Origin: Sphingomonas sp. Leaf242
GTDB lineage: Bacteria > Pseudomonadota > Alphaproteobacteria > Sphingomonadales > Sphingomonadaceae
Length of the DNA stretch: 64,000 nt
Direction of reading: 5' to 3'
Assembly (NCBI RefSeq): GCF_001422045.1
Contig: NZ_LMLW01000012.1
Location: 88,639 to 152,638, forward strand
The notes below the pieces were generated by a model that was not told the origin of the DNA, did not search any database, and saw only the letters and a program-made list of their open reading frames with translations. Both the position numbers and the translations under genes were made by a program. How positions within the stretch are numbered: the first letter of the stretch is position 1; every line of letters begins with the position of its first letter. Below are positions 33,827-42,094 of the stretch, one piece after another.

Positions 33827-33901
33827 GGCCCCTTCGTCTAGCGGTTAGGACGCGGCCCTTTCACGGCTGAAGCACGGGTTCGATTCCCGTAGGGGTCACC
33901 A
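33827..33901 (+). tRNA. tRNA-Glu (anticodon UUC)
   Basis: A 75-base tRNA with an encoded CCA folds normally. The acceptor GGCCCCT pairs with AGGGGTC (one G-U), the anticodon stem GCC/GGC holds loop CTTTCAC, and the T-loop GGTTCGATTCC is standard. Identity is set by anticodon TTC. The tyrosine recombinase gene starts 84 bases downstream, so its 3' end is the probable integration site. Confidence 0.96.
33877..33901 (+). other. Probable attachment site at the tRNA-Glu 3' end
   Basis: Tyrosine recombinases of this type generally recombine into the T-arm/acceptor end of a tRNA, which here reads GGTTCGATTCCCGTAGGGGT and then CACCA. The tRNA stays intact, so the element brought or kept the 3' end. 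No second copy of this sequence was noticed by eye up to 64 kb, so the far attachment site is probably outside the window. Confidence 0.5.
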
Positions 33902-33985
33902 TTGGCGCTGCATGGCGCACAAATGCGTGAATTAGCCATTCTTAGATAGTTTCTGGTACAGCGCCTTGGCACAGAGAGCGCGAGA

Positions 33986-35824
33986 ATGGCACACATGGCT
34001 CAACCGTGGAAACACCCGAGCACGGGCTTCTATTACCTACGTCGTGAGATCCCGACAAAGCTGCGCCCTGCTTTCGAGGGGAAGGCGATGTGGAAAGTAT
34101 CTTTGCGAACAAGGGACTTTTCGCGGGCAGCCGTCCTTTTCGCCGGCGCGAACGCGGAGTTGGAAGAGAGGTTCGAGGAAGCCCGCAAACGCTTCGCCGA
34201 GAGCGGCGACCCACGCCCGTCAAAACGCGACCAGGCAGTCGAACTCGTGAGTTCCTATTTTCAAGGACCTCCCTTGGACGAAGGTGGGCTCGACGGGCCA
34301 GAACGGTTGCTCTTATGCAGGCTAGAGGTCGACCGCGGGCTGTGGAACGCCACTCCAGGCGGATGTAGCCAAGTGAATATATCCGATGACGAGGAGTGGT
34401 GGCGGTTATCAGGTAACGCAGCCCTATTCCGTGGTCATCGCGGAACCCTCCGCCATCTTACCGACCGGGCGCCTGGTGAGATCTGGCGCTATCCGGACCA
34501 CAGGTTCAGCACCGGCGCTCGCGACATCGAGATAAAACGGATCTTGACCCAAGTTGCTCGTCATCATGGCCGTGCGATCGATGACCTGCCCGACGGCACG
34601 GCGGAGTATATTAGCGAATATCTCGATCGGCTGCCCGTCGGCCCCTCGCAAGCCCGCAAGCCGCAGAGTGCGCAATCCCGCCTCAAACCCGAGATGCGGC
34701 TTCTGGAACTGTTCGAGGCATGGAAGGAGGATACTGCCCCCAAGGCTCAGACAGCACACGAATATGAGCGGGCAGCCCTCGACTTCATCGATTTCGTTGG
34801 CGACATCCCGGTGTCGGAGATCGTCAAGAACGACCTTCTGAACTACCGCGACGAAGCTCTCAAGCTGCCGAAATCAATGCCGAGGAAGGACCGCGAATTA
34901 CCATTCACCGAGCGTGTGGCCAAGCATGCGTCGGTCACCGACGGCCGAGTCAGCGCGCCAACGCTGAAAAAAAGGGTTGGAGGCATCCAAGCGTTGCTAA
35001 GCCATGCCGCAGAGCAACGTTGGATCAAGAGCAACGAGGGACGCGACGTCGCGATCAGCGGGTATTCCAAGAGTATCCGCAAGCGCCGCCCTTTCGAGGA
35101 GGACGAACTAAAGCAGCTTCTGTCCAGCACCCTCTTTTTGGCACCCGCAAGCTGGCGCATGAAAAACCATGTCAGCGACCTGACGCTTTACTGGCTGTTC
35201 CTGATAGCCCTCACCACTGGCGCCCGATTGGAAGAGGTCGGTCAAGCGGCCCTCGCCGACGTGAGGATCAGCGGGAGCGTGACATACATTGATATCGATG
35301 ATTACACGCTTGAGCCTGGGCACGATGACGCAAAAGCAATAAAAACGGAGGGTTCCCGCAGGTTGGCGCCCATTCACGATCGATTAGTAGACCTAGGGTT
35401 CAACACATATCGTGTCGCTCTTGCGAAACTGGGTCATACACGTCTCTTCCCAGATCTAACCTTAAATCAATTCGAAAAGCGAACAAAAGAGGCATCGCGC
35501 GCCGCAAACCGCTACATCGACGCGCACGTTTCCAGGGATGAACGGCTCACTTTTCACAGCCTTAGACATGGCTTCAAAGATTTTGCATTGGAAGCCGGTA
35601 TTACAGAAAGGATAGTAGACCAGATTTGTGGACATGCCCCGACCAGCGTCGGTGGAAAGTATGGAAATGGCGTCAGGCTGCCAGTTTTATATGCAACTTT
35701 GCATCGAATCGACTGGACATTTATTGATTGGACCGCGCTCACCGCCGCCACCGCCGATCAAGACTGGGAAAAGTCTCTTACTCTATCTCATGTTGTAGGC
35801 GTTCAACGACCAAGTTCAACGTAG
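33986..35824 (+). CDS. int: Tyrosine recombinase / site-specific integrase
   Basis: This 612-residue protein has an N-terminal integrase module (PWKHPSTGFYYLRREIPTKLRPAF, which aligns with the domain preceding many tRNA-targeting integrases). A SAM-like core-binding domain lies near residues 245-330, and a C-terminal catalytic domain follows. Catalytic residues are Arg414 in TTGARLEEV, His524 and Arg527 in HSLRHGF, a later His in GHAPTS, and Tyr559 in GGKYG. The set is complete, so it is probably active. About 50 residues follow the tyrosine, longer than usual. Its second half has lower GC than the core genes. It starts 84 bases after tRNA-Glu. Confidence 0.93.
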   Translation: MAHMAQPWKHPSTGFYYLRREIPTKLRPAFEGKAMWKVSLRTRDFSRAAVLFAGANAELEERFEEARKRFAESGDPRPSKRDQAVELVSSYFQGPPLDEGGLDGPERLLLCRLEVDRGLWNATPGGCSQVNISDDEEWWRLSGNAALFRGHRGTLRHLTDRAPGEIWRYPDHRFSTGARDIEIKRILTQVARHHGRAIDDLPDGTAEYISEYLDRLPVGPSQARKPQSAQSRLKPEMRLLELFEAWKEDTAPKAQTAHEYERAALDFIDFVGDIPVSEIVKNDLLNYRDEALKLPKSMPRKDRELPFTERVAKHASVTDGRVSAPTLKKRVGGIQALLSHAAEQRWIKSNEGRDVAISGYSKSIRKRRPFEEDELKQLLSSTLFLAPASWRMKNHVSDLTLYWLFLIALTTGARLEEVGQAALADVRISGSVTYIDIDDYTLEPGHDDAKAIKTEGSRRLAPIHDRLVDLGFNTYRVALAKLGHTRLFPDLTLNQFEKRTKEASRAANRYIDAHVSRDERLTFHSLRHGFKDFALEAGITERIVDQICGHAPTSVGGKYGNGVRLPVLYATLHRIDWTFIDWTALTAATADQDWEKSLTLSHVVGVQRPSST

Positions 35825-36013
35825 CCGCAGGAGGGCCGCGACGAGCGAACGCTCATTTCATGCGGTAGATAGTTCAAATTATAATAAGGATCAGGAGTTT
35901 GGAGAGGGGCTGATTGAGCCCTGAAGACGAATGAAAAAGTCTGAAGGAGCTTGTCCGGACCGATCGGTCCGCGACCCACCAAGCTCTGGAATACCCTCGT
36001 GATTAAATCCAAG

Positions 36014-36520
36014 ATGAACCGCTCTCGCTCCGTCGCTAGCGTGCTGTGCAACTACTTTCTGGCCGAGTTCGGCCCGCTGCCGAGCGTCATGCGGCAGGTT
36101 GGTGGCGGAATGCCCGCTGACACGGTGAGCGTCGAAAGCTCCGACGTCGTCCTTTCGTTCACTTGTTTGGATGCTCCCCACTTCCGCTCCCGCACGCGTG
36201 CGATGGCGCAGGTGCAGTCACGCGACGTGGTGCTGGTTCGCTCCTGCCGCTCGGCCGACGTGTTTCCCATCACCGTTGAAGTGACGCTTGCCGGCGGCGG
36301 TCTTGCCCTGTTCGATCTCGTCGATCTCGATCTTTATCGACACGTCGACGGCGCGCTCTGGCTGGTGCCCGAGCTGTTCGGGGCAGCAATCCGCCTGACG
36401 GCGGACGGACTGATCCTCGAAATGGTGCCGCCCTATTCAACTGTCCGCGAGCGCGGCGCCGGCATTTACCGCGCTACTGCCGAGATCGCCGCAGAAATCT
36501 TTCCGCAGGTGGACTGCTGA
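36014..36520 (+). CDS. Unknown protein, 168 residues (first gene of a coupled cassette)
   Basis: I do not recognise this protein. It is mixed alpha/beta in appearance with no signal peptide. It has a segment DLVDLDLYRHVDGALWLVPELFGAAI near residue 105 and a repeated Val-rich strand pattern (VESSDVVLSF, RDVVLVRS). ATG 36014 follows a purine-rich AATCCAAG. Its stop overlaps the start of the next gene by one base (TGATG), so the two are translationally coupled. It is the first gene of a cassette just inside the island. Confidence 0.65.
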   Translation: MNRSRSVASVLCNYFLAEFGPLPSVMRQVGGGMPADTVSVESSDVVLSFTCLDAPHFRSRTRAMAQVQSRDVVLVRSCRSADVFPITVEVTLAGGGLALFDLVDLDLYRHVDGALWLVPELFGAAIRLTADGLILEMVPPYSTVRERGAGIYRATAEIAAEIFPQVDC

Positions 36521-37170
36521 TGCGTACGAAAGGTTCCGCGAGCGTGACGCGTGCCAGCGTCACGCTCAACCAGGACTGTGTCCCTAATTCTGCCAACCCT
36601 CATACGCATCTGATGCTGGTCGGCGACGCTGCGGATGCGCCGTATCCGCGCGTGATGTTCGGTTGCCTGCGCCCGGAGTTCCGCGGCCACATTAACAGCG
36701 CGACAGCGTTCGCTCAGGCCAAGGTGATGGTAGCTGCATCGGTTGGCACACCGCCATGGGTGCCGACCGCGGCCTGGACGGAAGTCCTCCTGCCCGCGCC
36801 AGCGTGCGATCGATTCAGCGATCCGGAGACCCTCATGCGGGCAGTCGACCTGGAACGGCCGGAAAAGGTCAACGCGCTCTTGTCGTACTTCACCGTCACA
36901 TATCCGGTCGCGAGGCTACATGTGATGCTCGACGAGGTGCGCGGCTTTGTCCGCGAGCATATCGTTGAAGCATTCGACGTCGCAGCTCTCATTGTCCTTC
37001 ATGATCCCGGACGGGCTGCATCCGCCAACCTGCCGCATGTGCACGTGCTTGTGGTGCCGCGGCGGCTAACCTCGATTGGTCTCGCCGAACAGGTCGGCGC
37101 GCTGACTACAGACAAAGCGCATCCGCTCATCCGCGACCTCTTCCTCACTCACTGGAGCGCGCGCCGCTGA
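36520..37170 (+). CDS. MobA/MobL-like (relaxase-related) protein of unknown function
   Basis: This 216-residue protein has a C-terminal segment FVREHIVEAFDVAALIVLHDPGRAASANLPHVHVLVVPRRLTSIGL that resembles the HxH metal-binding motif region of MobA/MobL relaxases. It also recalls the HxHxH region of HIT hydrolases, but the third His is absent. The N-terminal part (SANPHTHLMLVGDA) has another His pair. It lacks an obvious catalytic Tyr motif and helicase domain, and is far shorter than working relaxases. It is coupled to the gene before it. It could be a mobilisation remnant or a repurposed nuclease-like fold. Confidence 0.55.
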   Translation: MRTKGSASVTRASVTLNQDCVPNSANPHTHLMLVGDAADAPYPRVMFGCLRPEFRGHINSATAFAQAKVMVAASVGTPPWVPTAAWTEVLLPAPACDRFSDPETLMRAVDLERPEKVNALLSYFTVTYPVARLHVMLDEVRGFVREHIVEAFDVAALIVLHDPGRAASANLPHVHVLVVPRRLTSIGLAEQVGALTTDKAHPLIRDLFLTHWSARR

Positions 37171-37201
37171 ACGCGGGTGCCTTCCCAACCGGGAAATCTA
37201 C

Positions 37202-37723
37202 ATGATCGAAAACCCGAACTGGCCGCTGCTCGGCCGGGCCGCTGCATCACGCGTCGCACAGATACTCGCCCGTCACGCCGGATGGTCGCTCAAGCAAGTG
37301 CCGCACGACTATAGCTTGCCGCTTGCGGCATGCATGGAAAACAAGGCCACCGACCTTCTCGTTACCGTCGCAGGCGGTAGCCTGGCGCTGTGCGCGGCGG
37401 CGATGCAGCGCACGCTGAAAGATACACGTTCCGACGCGTTGATCATCGCCGATGAGAGCGAGCCTTGGTCCCCTCCAACCTTCGCCATCGGCAGATGGAG
37501 AAGCGGCAAGGTGAACTGGCACGTTCCGCTTCTGCCTTGGTCAAGCGACGGTCGGACGGTCTGGTTAGTGCCGGCTGCGAATACCGCGAAAGCGGATCAT
37601 GCATCAGCATTCCGGCTCGCTGCTCATTACCTTGTGGCGGAACCTGTCCCTTGGTTGGACGAAACCCAGCGCCTGGCGGGGCTGGACCGCGCGGCGAGGC
37701 TGATTCGGCGGGGGTCAGCATGA
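37202..37723 (+). CDS. Unknown protein, 173 residues (third gene of the cassette)
   Basis: This cytosolic-looking protein begins MIENPNWPLLGRAAASRVAQILARHAGWSL and has several Trp-rich segments (SEPWSPPTFAIGRWRSGKVNWHVPLLPW). No known motif is recognised. It starts 31 bases after the MobA/MobL-like gene and its last codon overlaps the start of the next small gene (ATGA). Composition is normal for the organism group, so it is likely expressed. Confidence 0.65.
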   Translation: MIENPNWPLLGRAAASRVAQILARHAGWSLKQVPHDYSLPLAACMENKATDLLVTVAGGSLALCAAAMQRTLKDTRSDALIIADESEPWSPPTFAIGRWRSGKVNWHVPLLPWSSDGRTVWLVPAANTAKADHASAFRLAAHYLVAEPVPWLDETQRLAGLDRAARLIRRGSA

Positions 37724-37905
37724 TGCGAAGCTATTCGACCCGGCAGATACTACGGATTAATAACTGCGTTGCCGGAGCGTTCATTCTGCTGATACTTGCA
37801 GGGCAATCGGGGCGTGACTTGCCCAGCAGTTGGATGACCTACCGGATCGCTGGCTTGACCGGGCGATCTGCTCGCACAAGACGCAACCCGCTGACAGGCC
37901 GATGA
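37720..37905 (+). CDS. Small membrane or secreted protein, 61 residues (fourth gene of the cassette)
   Basis: The start codon overlaps the previous stop as ATGA. The protein has one hydrophobic stretch (NNCVAGAFILLILAG) after a basic start, then a basic tail ending GRSARTRRNPLTGR. It could be a small inner-membrane protein or a 5' fragment of a longer gene, since no domain is complete. From its stop to 38149 there are only two short, overlapping, unconvincing reading frames. Confidence 0.5.
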   Translation: MMRSYSTRQILRINNCVAGAFILLILAGQSGRDLPSSWMTYRIAGLTGRSARTRRNPLTGR

Positions 37906-38149
37906 CCGTCGCGAGCAGCGCGCGCTCGATGCGCGGCACTCCAGAGGATCAAAGGCATGATGCTGCGCACGACCAAATGCTTGCCACGTCGAATACCGTA
38001 ATTCGCGGAGTGACCGAATGATCAGCGTATCGCTCAATCTCTGGCGAACGGATGACGACGCGATCGACTATGCAGAGAACCAATCGCATCAGCTATCAAC
38101 GACCGCATATTCAGTCACTGATATTGGACTGATATCCGGACCGCTTGTT

Positions 38150-39043
38150 TCAGGAACCTCCGACAGGATCGGCCAGGGTCATCCAGCGCCCGGGAATCAG
38201 ACCTGCTAAAGACGCCTTGTTCTCGATAGACGCCCCCAATGTCAAAATCATGAGTGAAAACGGAGTATGCTGACCTTTGCCTTCCGCATTAAGAAATCGC
38301 ACGCGGCCCTTCAATAAATAGATCTCCGCGTCAGAAACCAACGTTTCCTGAAACCAAGAAGAATCCGTTCTGACCGGAACGAGGCAGACAACCGTCTTGA
38401 CGTTCCCAGCGCACCATTGGTCATGAGCGCGACGCAGCCATTTGAGTAACGCTGAGAATGGCGGATTAACGAACACAACGTCGCCCGACCATTCGTCGAC
38501 AAGCCCGTCCCCACCTTCGCTCAGCAGGATGCAGCGTCGGGCAACGACTGGACTGAGCAAGTTGGCGCAGGGGTCCAGATCAATCGCACCAAACGCTGCA
38601 TAAATGCTGTCCATGAAGTCTGACGGTGTAAAGCGGCTATCCCGGGCGTCCTTTTCGCCCTGCCCCCAGTATGACCGCTCGGGTGCGCGGCGGCGGGCGT
38701 TGGGCGCCAACACCGCCAGCAATCGCAAAGCGCTGGCGATTGACCCGTTACCCCGTTCCAGACTGACAATTGTCTTGCGGGACAACCCCGCCTTGGTTGC
38801 AGTCTTTTCAAGCGACAAGCACCGTTCATGCCGACGGGCGCCCAATTGTTCTGGCAGGCTCTTTCCAGGCCCCACGCCCGTCAGGCGAAAATCTAATGCT
38901 GACATCGCCGCAACCAACGTTGCTAACGAACCAACGCCATTCTCCATCCGCTTGATTGTCTGGGCATCGACGCCAAGGCGATTGGCCAAAGTTCTCTGCG
39001 ACCAGCCAGACGACCGCCTCGCATCCCGCAATTCTTCGAGCAA
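38150..39043 (-). CDS. Double-HTH regulator fused to a phage-type DNA N6-adenine methyltransferase
   Basis: This 297-residue protein joins three parts. The first is an XRE-type helix-turn-helix (about residues 5-40, WSQRTLANRLGVDAQTIKRMENG). The second is another HTH (about 70-105, LSLEKTATKAGLSRKTIVSLERGNG). The third is a C-terminal Dam-like domain of the phage N-6-adenine methyltransferase family (TPSDFMDSIYAAFGAIDLDPCA, then VFVNPPFS with Asn193-Pro-Pro-Phe). The catalytic motif is intact. Phage methyltransferases of this kind are usually separate from HTH domains, so it may methylate and repress its own or the cassette's promoter. The ATG at 39043 faces a gene-poor region. It is convergent with the unknown cassette. 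Confidence 0.85.
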   Translation of the reverse strand: MLEELRDARRSSGWSQRTLANRLGVDAQTIKRMENGVGSLATLVAAMSALDFRLTGVGPGKSLPEQLGARRHERCLSLEKTATKAGLSRKTIVSLERGNGSIASALRLLAVLAPNARRRAPERSYWGQGEKDARDSRFTPSDFMDSIYAAFGAIDLDPCANLLSPVVARRCILLSEGGDGLVDEWSGDVVFVNPPFSALLKWLRRAHDQWCAGNVKTVVCLVPVRTDSSWFQETLVSDAEIYLLKGRVRFLNAEGKGQHTPFSLMILTLGASIENKASLAGLIPGRWMTLADPVGGS

Positions 39044-39694
39044 TATCTGATCTCCTTTGAGGTCATATATTCCCCATGGTTATCATAGTTGTGTGCTCTA
39101 GCGATCGGTTTTTTTGCAGACGCATCGAAATGGCGCGATTTATCCCGAACGCCCGGGGGCGCTAAGACCCAATAGTCGACACTGGCGGGCTCTTTCCGGC
39201 TTCCCAACTTCGGCCGTTGGTTCATACCGGTCGAACGGCTTGAGTTGGGACAAAGCGGTCATCGGATGTGCCCGCCGGGAACGGCAGCTCCCGACGAAAG
39301 CAGACGCTTGCGGTAGAAGCTCTGGTAGAGCGGCAATGCGCATGTTCGCCCGGTCCAGTTGTTGAACACCTGTTGCACTAAGCGACTGTAAACACGCTTT
39401 TATAAGAAGCACGGCCAACGGCTGCCTCTGTCCAGAAAACGTCCGTTTGTTGAACATATGCGGACGATGCTGCTGAGGGTGTTGTGTACATCAGCACCCG
39501 GCTTCAGGTTTGGGTATAGACGTCACCCCATATCTGCCCAAGAGCGATCGGAGCTTTCCCAGTTTGCCGTAAAAATTCGCAATTTTGAGAATTTCAAATT
39601 GGGAACAGATTTTGAGAAAGCGCACCCGTCTGCGGCTGTCAGTCGGATCGACGGTTCAGGTTTCCCGGTCAACGTTCCATTATGGGAACGCCGA
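39044..39694. other. Gene-poor 650-base stretch
   Basis: No convincing gene is seen here. Short reading frames on both strands lack ribosome sites and ordinary composition. The segment contains two similar 11-12-base motifs, CAGTTGTTGAACA (about 39356-39368) and GTTTGTTGAACAT (about 39447-39459). A T-rich GGTTTTTTTGCAG lies upstream of the methyltransferase gene, whose promoter is presumably here. It may be a remnant of an insertion. Confidence 0.4.
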
Positions 39695-40078
39695 TCAGGC
39701 TCTGGTTCGCTCAGTTTCGCGCGTGATCGTCCAATGCTCCAATTGTTTGTAAACTATCACCTTGTTGCCGAGCAGATCGCCATGCCGGCGACAGAAAATG
39801 TTGAGCTGGTCACGTTCGCCGACCAGCTCGACGCAGATAGTCAGATGCGGATCGGCAATCTCCGATCCATTTTCCCGGATTGGGCCGCGATTGCTGAAGC
39901 CGTAATGCATGTTCTGCGCGACGGCGTTGATGATGCCGTCCGCCTTCGCGGTGCGGATCAGCTCGCGATAAAAAGGTTTCGCACCCCAGAAGCGACGTGG
40001 GCCGACCTTGTCAGACGGCTTCAAATAGATGCGCAGCATTCCAACCTCGCGGTGCTGGACGGTGAAACGATCAGGCAT
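39695..40078 (-). CDS. DUF190-family protein, fluoride-associated
   Basis: This 127-residue protein matches the DUF190 pattern: MLRIYLKPSDKVG..., PFYRELIRTAKADGIINAVAQNMHYGFSNRG, and LTICVELVGERDQLNIFCRRHGDLL. The family is ferredoxin-like and is frequently linked to CrcB fluoride channels and fluoride riboswitches. Here it follows the CLC-type gene after 26 bases and is the second gene under the riboswitch at 41488. Its role in fluoride resistance is not known in detail. The start at ATG 40078 has AAGG upstream. Confidence 0.82.
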   Translation of the reverse strand: MPDRFTVQHREVGMLRIYLKPSDKVGPRRFWGAKPFYRELIRTAKADGIINAVAQNMHYGFSNRGPIRENGSEIADPHLTICVELVGERDQLNIFCRRHGDLLGNKVIVYKQLEHWTITRETERTRA

Positions 40079-40104
40079 AATGGGCCTTTCGATAGGAAGC
40101 AGGA

Positions 40105-41463
40105 TCAGACGCGCGAGCGACGGCGGGAAGCACGGTGCGTGCGGGCATCACGCAGGGTCGTATCGGGTGTGAGGTGCGCAGCAGGCACCTTGGGGACTGC
40201 GACGCGCTGCGACAGATAAATGCCGTTATGACCCGAGCAAAGGTAGGCGACGAAGCATGCGACCGCGATCGGCACAGCATAGGCCGCCCCGAACAATTCG
40301 ATCCCCATGAACGTGCAGGCAAGCGGCGTGTTGGCAGCACCCGCGAACAGCGCAACGAAGCCGATCGCCGCGAAGACCCCCGTCGGCACTCCGAACATGG
40401 GCGCGAGCGCATTGCCGAGCGCCGCGCCAATGAAGAACAGCGGCGTCACCTCTCCGCCCTTGAAGCCAGCGCTCAGGGTCACGACGGTAAAGAGCAGCTT
40501 CAGCGCCCAGCTCCATGGATGGGTGTCGGGACCAAAGAAGCTGGCGATGGTCAGGCCGTCCGATGTCGCGGCGAGCGTGCCAAGGCCGAGATAGTCGCGC
40601 GTTCCGAACAGCCAGACCAGTGCGATCACGGCCACGCCACCGATGACGGGTCGTAGTGGGCCATAAGGCACCATGAGCGTCAGCCATCCGCCAAACGCAT
40701 GATTGGCCTCCGCAAAAGCTAGTCCGACCAACCCGAATACGACGCCCGCGACGCCAGCCTTGATGACGATTAGAGCGTCGACCGGCACTGTCGCATCGAC
40801 CTGGTAGATACCGTGGTGAATGCCCCAGGCAAGACAGGTCCAGTCGCCGACCAGTGCCGCGACCAGGCACGGCACCAGCGCGCGATACTCGACCCGGCCA
40901 ATCGCCAGCACCTCCAGCGCGAAGACCGCTCCCGCAATCGGCGTCCCGAACACTGCGCCGAACCCTGCCGCGATCCCGGTCATCAGCAGGATGCGCGTTG
41001 CTTGCGTATCCAGCTTGAGGGCGCGCCCGAACCCGCCGGAAAGACTGCCGCCCAATTGCACGGCGGTGCCTTCGCGCCCCGCCGATCCACCAAACAGATG
41101 TGTCACGACCGTGCCGAAGAAAATGAGCGGGGCCATGCGCAGCGGCACGCCGCCCCCCGGTTCGTGGATCTGCTCGACGATAAGATTGTTGCCACCTTCG
41201 ACCGAGCGCCCTGTCAGATGGTAGAGCAGTCCGACCACGAACCCGCCGATCGGCAGCAGGTAGAGCAGCCAGGGAAAGGCGAAGCGAATCCGGGTTACGG
41301 CATCGAGGCTCCACAGGAAGGCTGCGCAGAGCGTTCCCACCGTTGCGGCCATCGGGACCAGGATCAAAGCCCACCGCAGCACCGACATGGCATGGGTGCG
41401 GCGATCGCGAATGAACGCTGCCATGTTGAACTGGTCGTAGAGATTGCGAAATGTCGCGCGCAC
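40105..41463 (-). CDS. CLC-F type fluoride/proton antiporter
   Basis: This 452-residue membrane protein has the CLC fold, with GREGTAVQLGGS (gating Glu) and IAAGFGAVFGTPIAGAVFALE. In place of the GSGIP selectivity motif of chloride CLCs it reads GGNNLIVEQI, the mark of fluoride-selective CLC-F antiporters. It should expel fluoride from the cytoplasm. The start is GTG 41463, with GGAGGAATC just upstream; ATG 41424 is possible. A fluoride riboswitch precedes it and DUF190 follows it, both fitting fluoride resistance rather than chloride transport. Confidence 0.9.
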   Translation of the reverse strand: MRATFRNLYDQFNMAAFIRDRRTHAMSVLRWALILVPMAATVGTLCAAFLWSLDAVTRIRFAFPWLLYLLPIGGFVVGLLYHLTGRSVEGGNNLIVEQIHEPGGGVPLRMAPLIFFGTVVTHLFGGSAGREGTAVQLGGSLSGGFGRALKLDTQATRILLMTGIAAGFGAVFGTPIAGAVFALEVLAIGRVEYRALVPCLVAALVGDWTCLAWGIHHGIYQVDATVPVDALIVIKAGVAGVVFGLVGLAFAEANHAFGGWLTLMVPYGPLRPVIGGVAVIALVWLFGTRDYLGLGTLAATSDGLTIASFFGPDTHPWSWALKLLFTVVTLSAGFKGGEVTPLFFIGAALGNALAPMFGVPTGVFAAIGFVALFAGAANTPLACTFMGIELFGAAYAVPIAVACFVAYLCSGHNGIYLSQRVAVPKVPAAHLTPDTTLRDARTHRASRRRSRV

Positions 41464-41487
41464 GATTCCTCCTTGCTGCCTTACGGC

Positions 41488-41558
41488 GCCTGGTAGGAAT
41501 CATCGGCCCTTGCGAGGGCGGTTCGGCCGAATGGCCCGGCGGAAATCCATCGCCGTGC
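41488..41558 (-). promoter_or_regulatory. Fluoride (crcB) riboswitch
   Basis: On the minus strand the RNA reads GGCGAUGGAUUUCCGCC, a small hairpin of GGGCC-AUUC-GGCC type, then AACCGCCC, UCGCAA, and GGGCCGAUGAUUCCUACC. This order and the conserved GAUGG, CCGCC, AACCGCC and GAUGAUUCCUAC elements match the crcB motif. It ends 25 bases before the GTG of the CLC-F gene, so it should turn on the operon when fluoride binds. Confidence 0.92.
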
Positions 41559-41709
41559 CCGAGCATATGCTGTCCGACGGCGACCTGGTCAACCAACGGC
41601 AGGGTCACGATGAGACGATTGTTTTGCTGAGGATCAATAATTGGCTCACCCATGGAATAAACCCCGACGGGCGTCGTCTACCCTTTCGAGACTGATCCGC
41701 AGGAGGCTT

Positions 41710-42093
41710 ATGCGTAGACGAAATTGGATGCTGGGTCTGACTGCTTCGGCCATGCTCACCGGCGCAGTCGCGGCCGCCCCCGCCGATGGCTACGCCAGCA
41801 TGGTATCTGCCGCGATGGACCGGATGATGGCGGGCATGATGGTCAAGCCGTCCGGCGACGTCGACCGCGATTTCGTCGCGATGATGCTTCCGCATCACCA
41901 AGGCGCCATTGATATGGCGGTGGCAGAGCTGCGCTACGGCCATAACGAGCAGCTCAAGCGCATCGCGCAGGAGATCATCATCGATCAGCAGCAGGAGATC
42001 GCCGCCATGAAGTTGGCGATCGGTCAGCCGCTACCCCCTTCGACGCCAGCCCCGACGCAGGGCGGCGACCACCACAGCCATATGGAGCACTGA
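41710..42093 (+). CDS. DUF305 periplasmic protein
   Basis: This 127-residue protein has a signal peptide (SAMLTGAVAAAPA) and a four-helix DUF305 domain with the hallmark DFVAMMLPHHQGAIDMAVAEL and RIAQEIIIDQQQEIAAM. The C-terminus is His-rich (GGDHHSHMEH), which suggests metal binding. DUF305 proteins are ferritin-like-looking and often found in metal resistance regions. AGGAGG stands four bases before ATG 41710, and the following gene starts one base after its stop, so they are cotranscribed. Confidence 0.9.
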   Translation: MRRRNWMLGLTASAMLTGAVAAAPADGYASMVSAAMDRMMAGMMVKPSGDVDRDFVAMMLPHHQGAIDMAVAELRYGHNEQLKRIAQEIIIDQQQEIAAMKLAIGQPLPPSTPAPTQGGDHHSHMEH

Positions 42094-42094
42094 C

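Noticed and set aside
37830..38021. 63-codon plus-strand frame
   Set aside because: It overlaps the small cassette gene out of frame and has no ribosome site or recognisable composition.
38018..38209. 63-codon plus-strand frame after the unknown cassette
   Set aside because: No strong ribosome site, it runs into the methyltransferase gene antisense, and no motif is present. Kept out for lack of support.
39458..40219. 253-codon plus-strand frame over the DUF190 gene
   Set aside because: It is mostly antisense to DUF190 and the CLC-F end and shows no domain.
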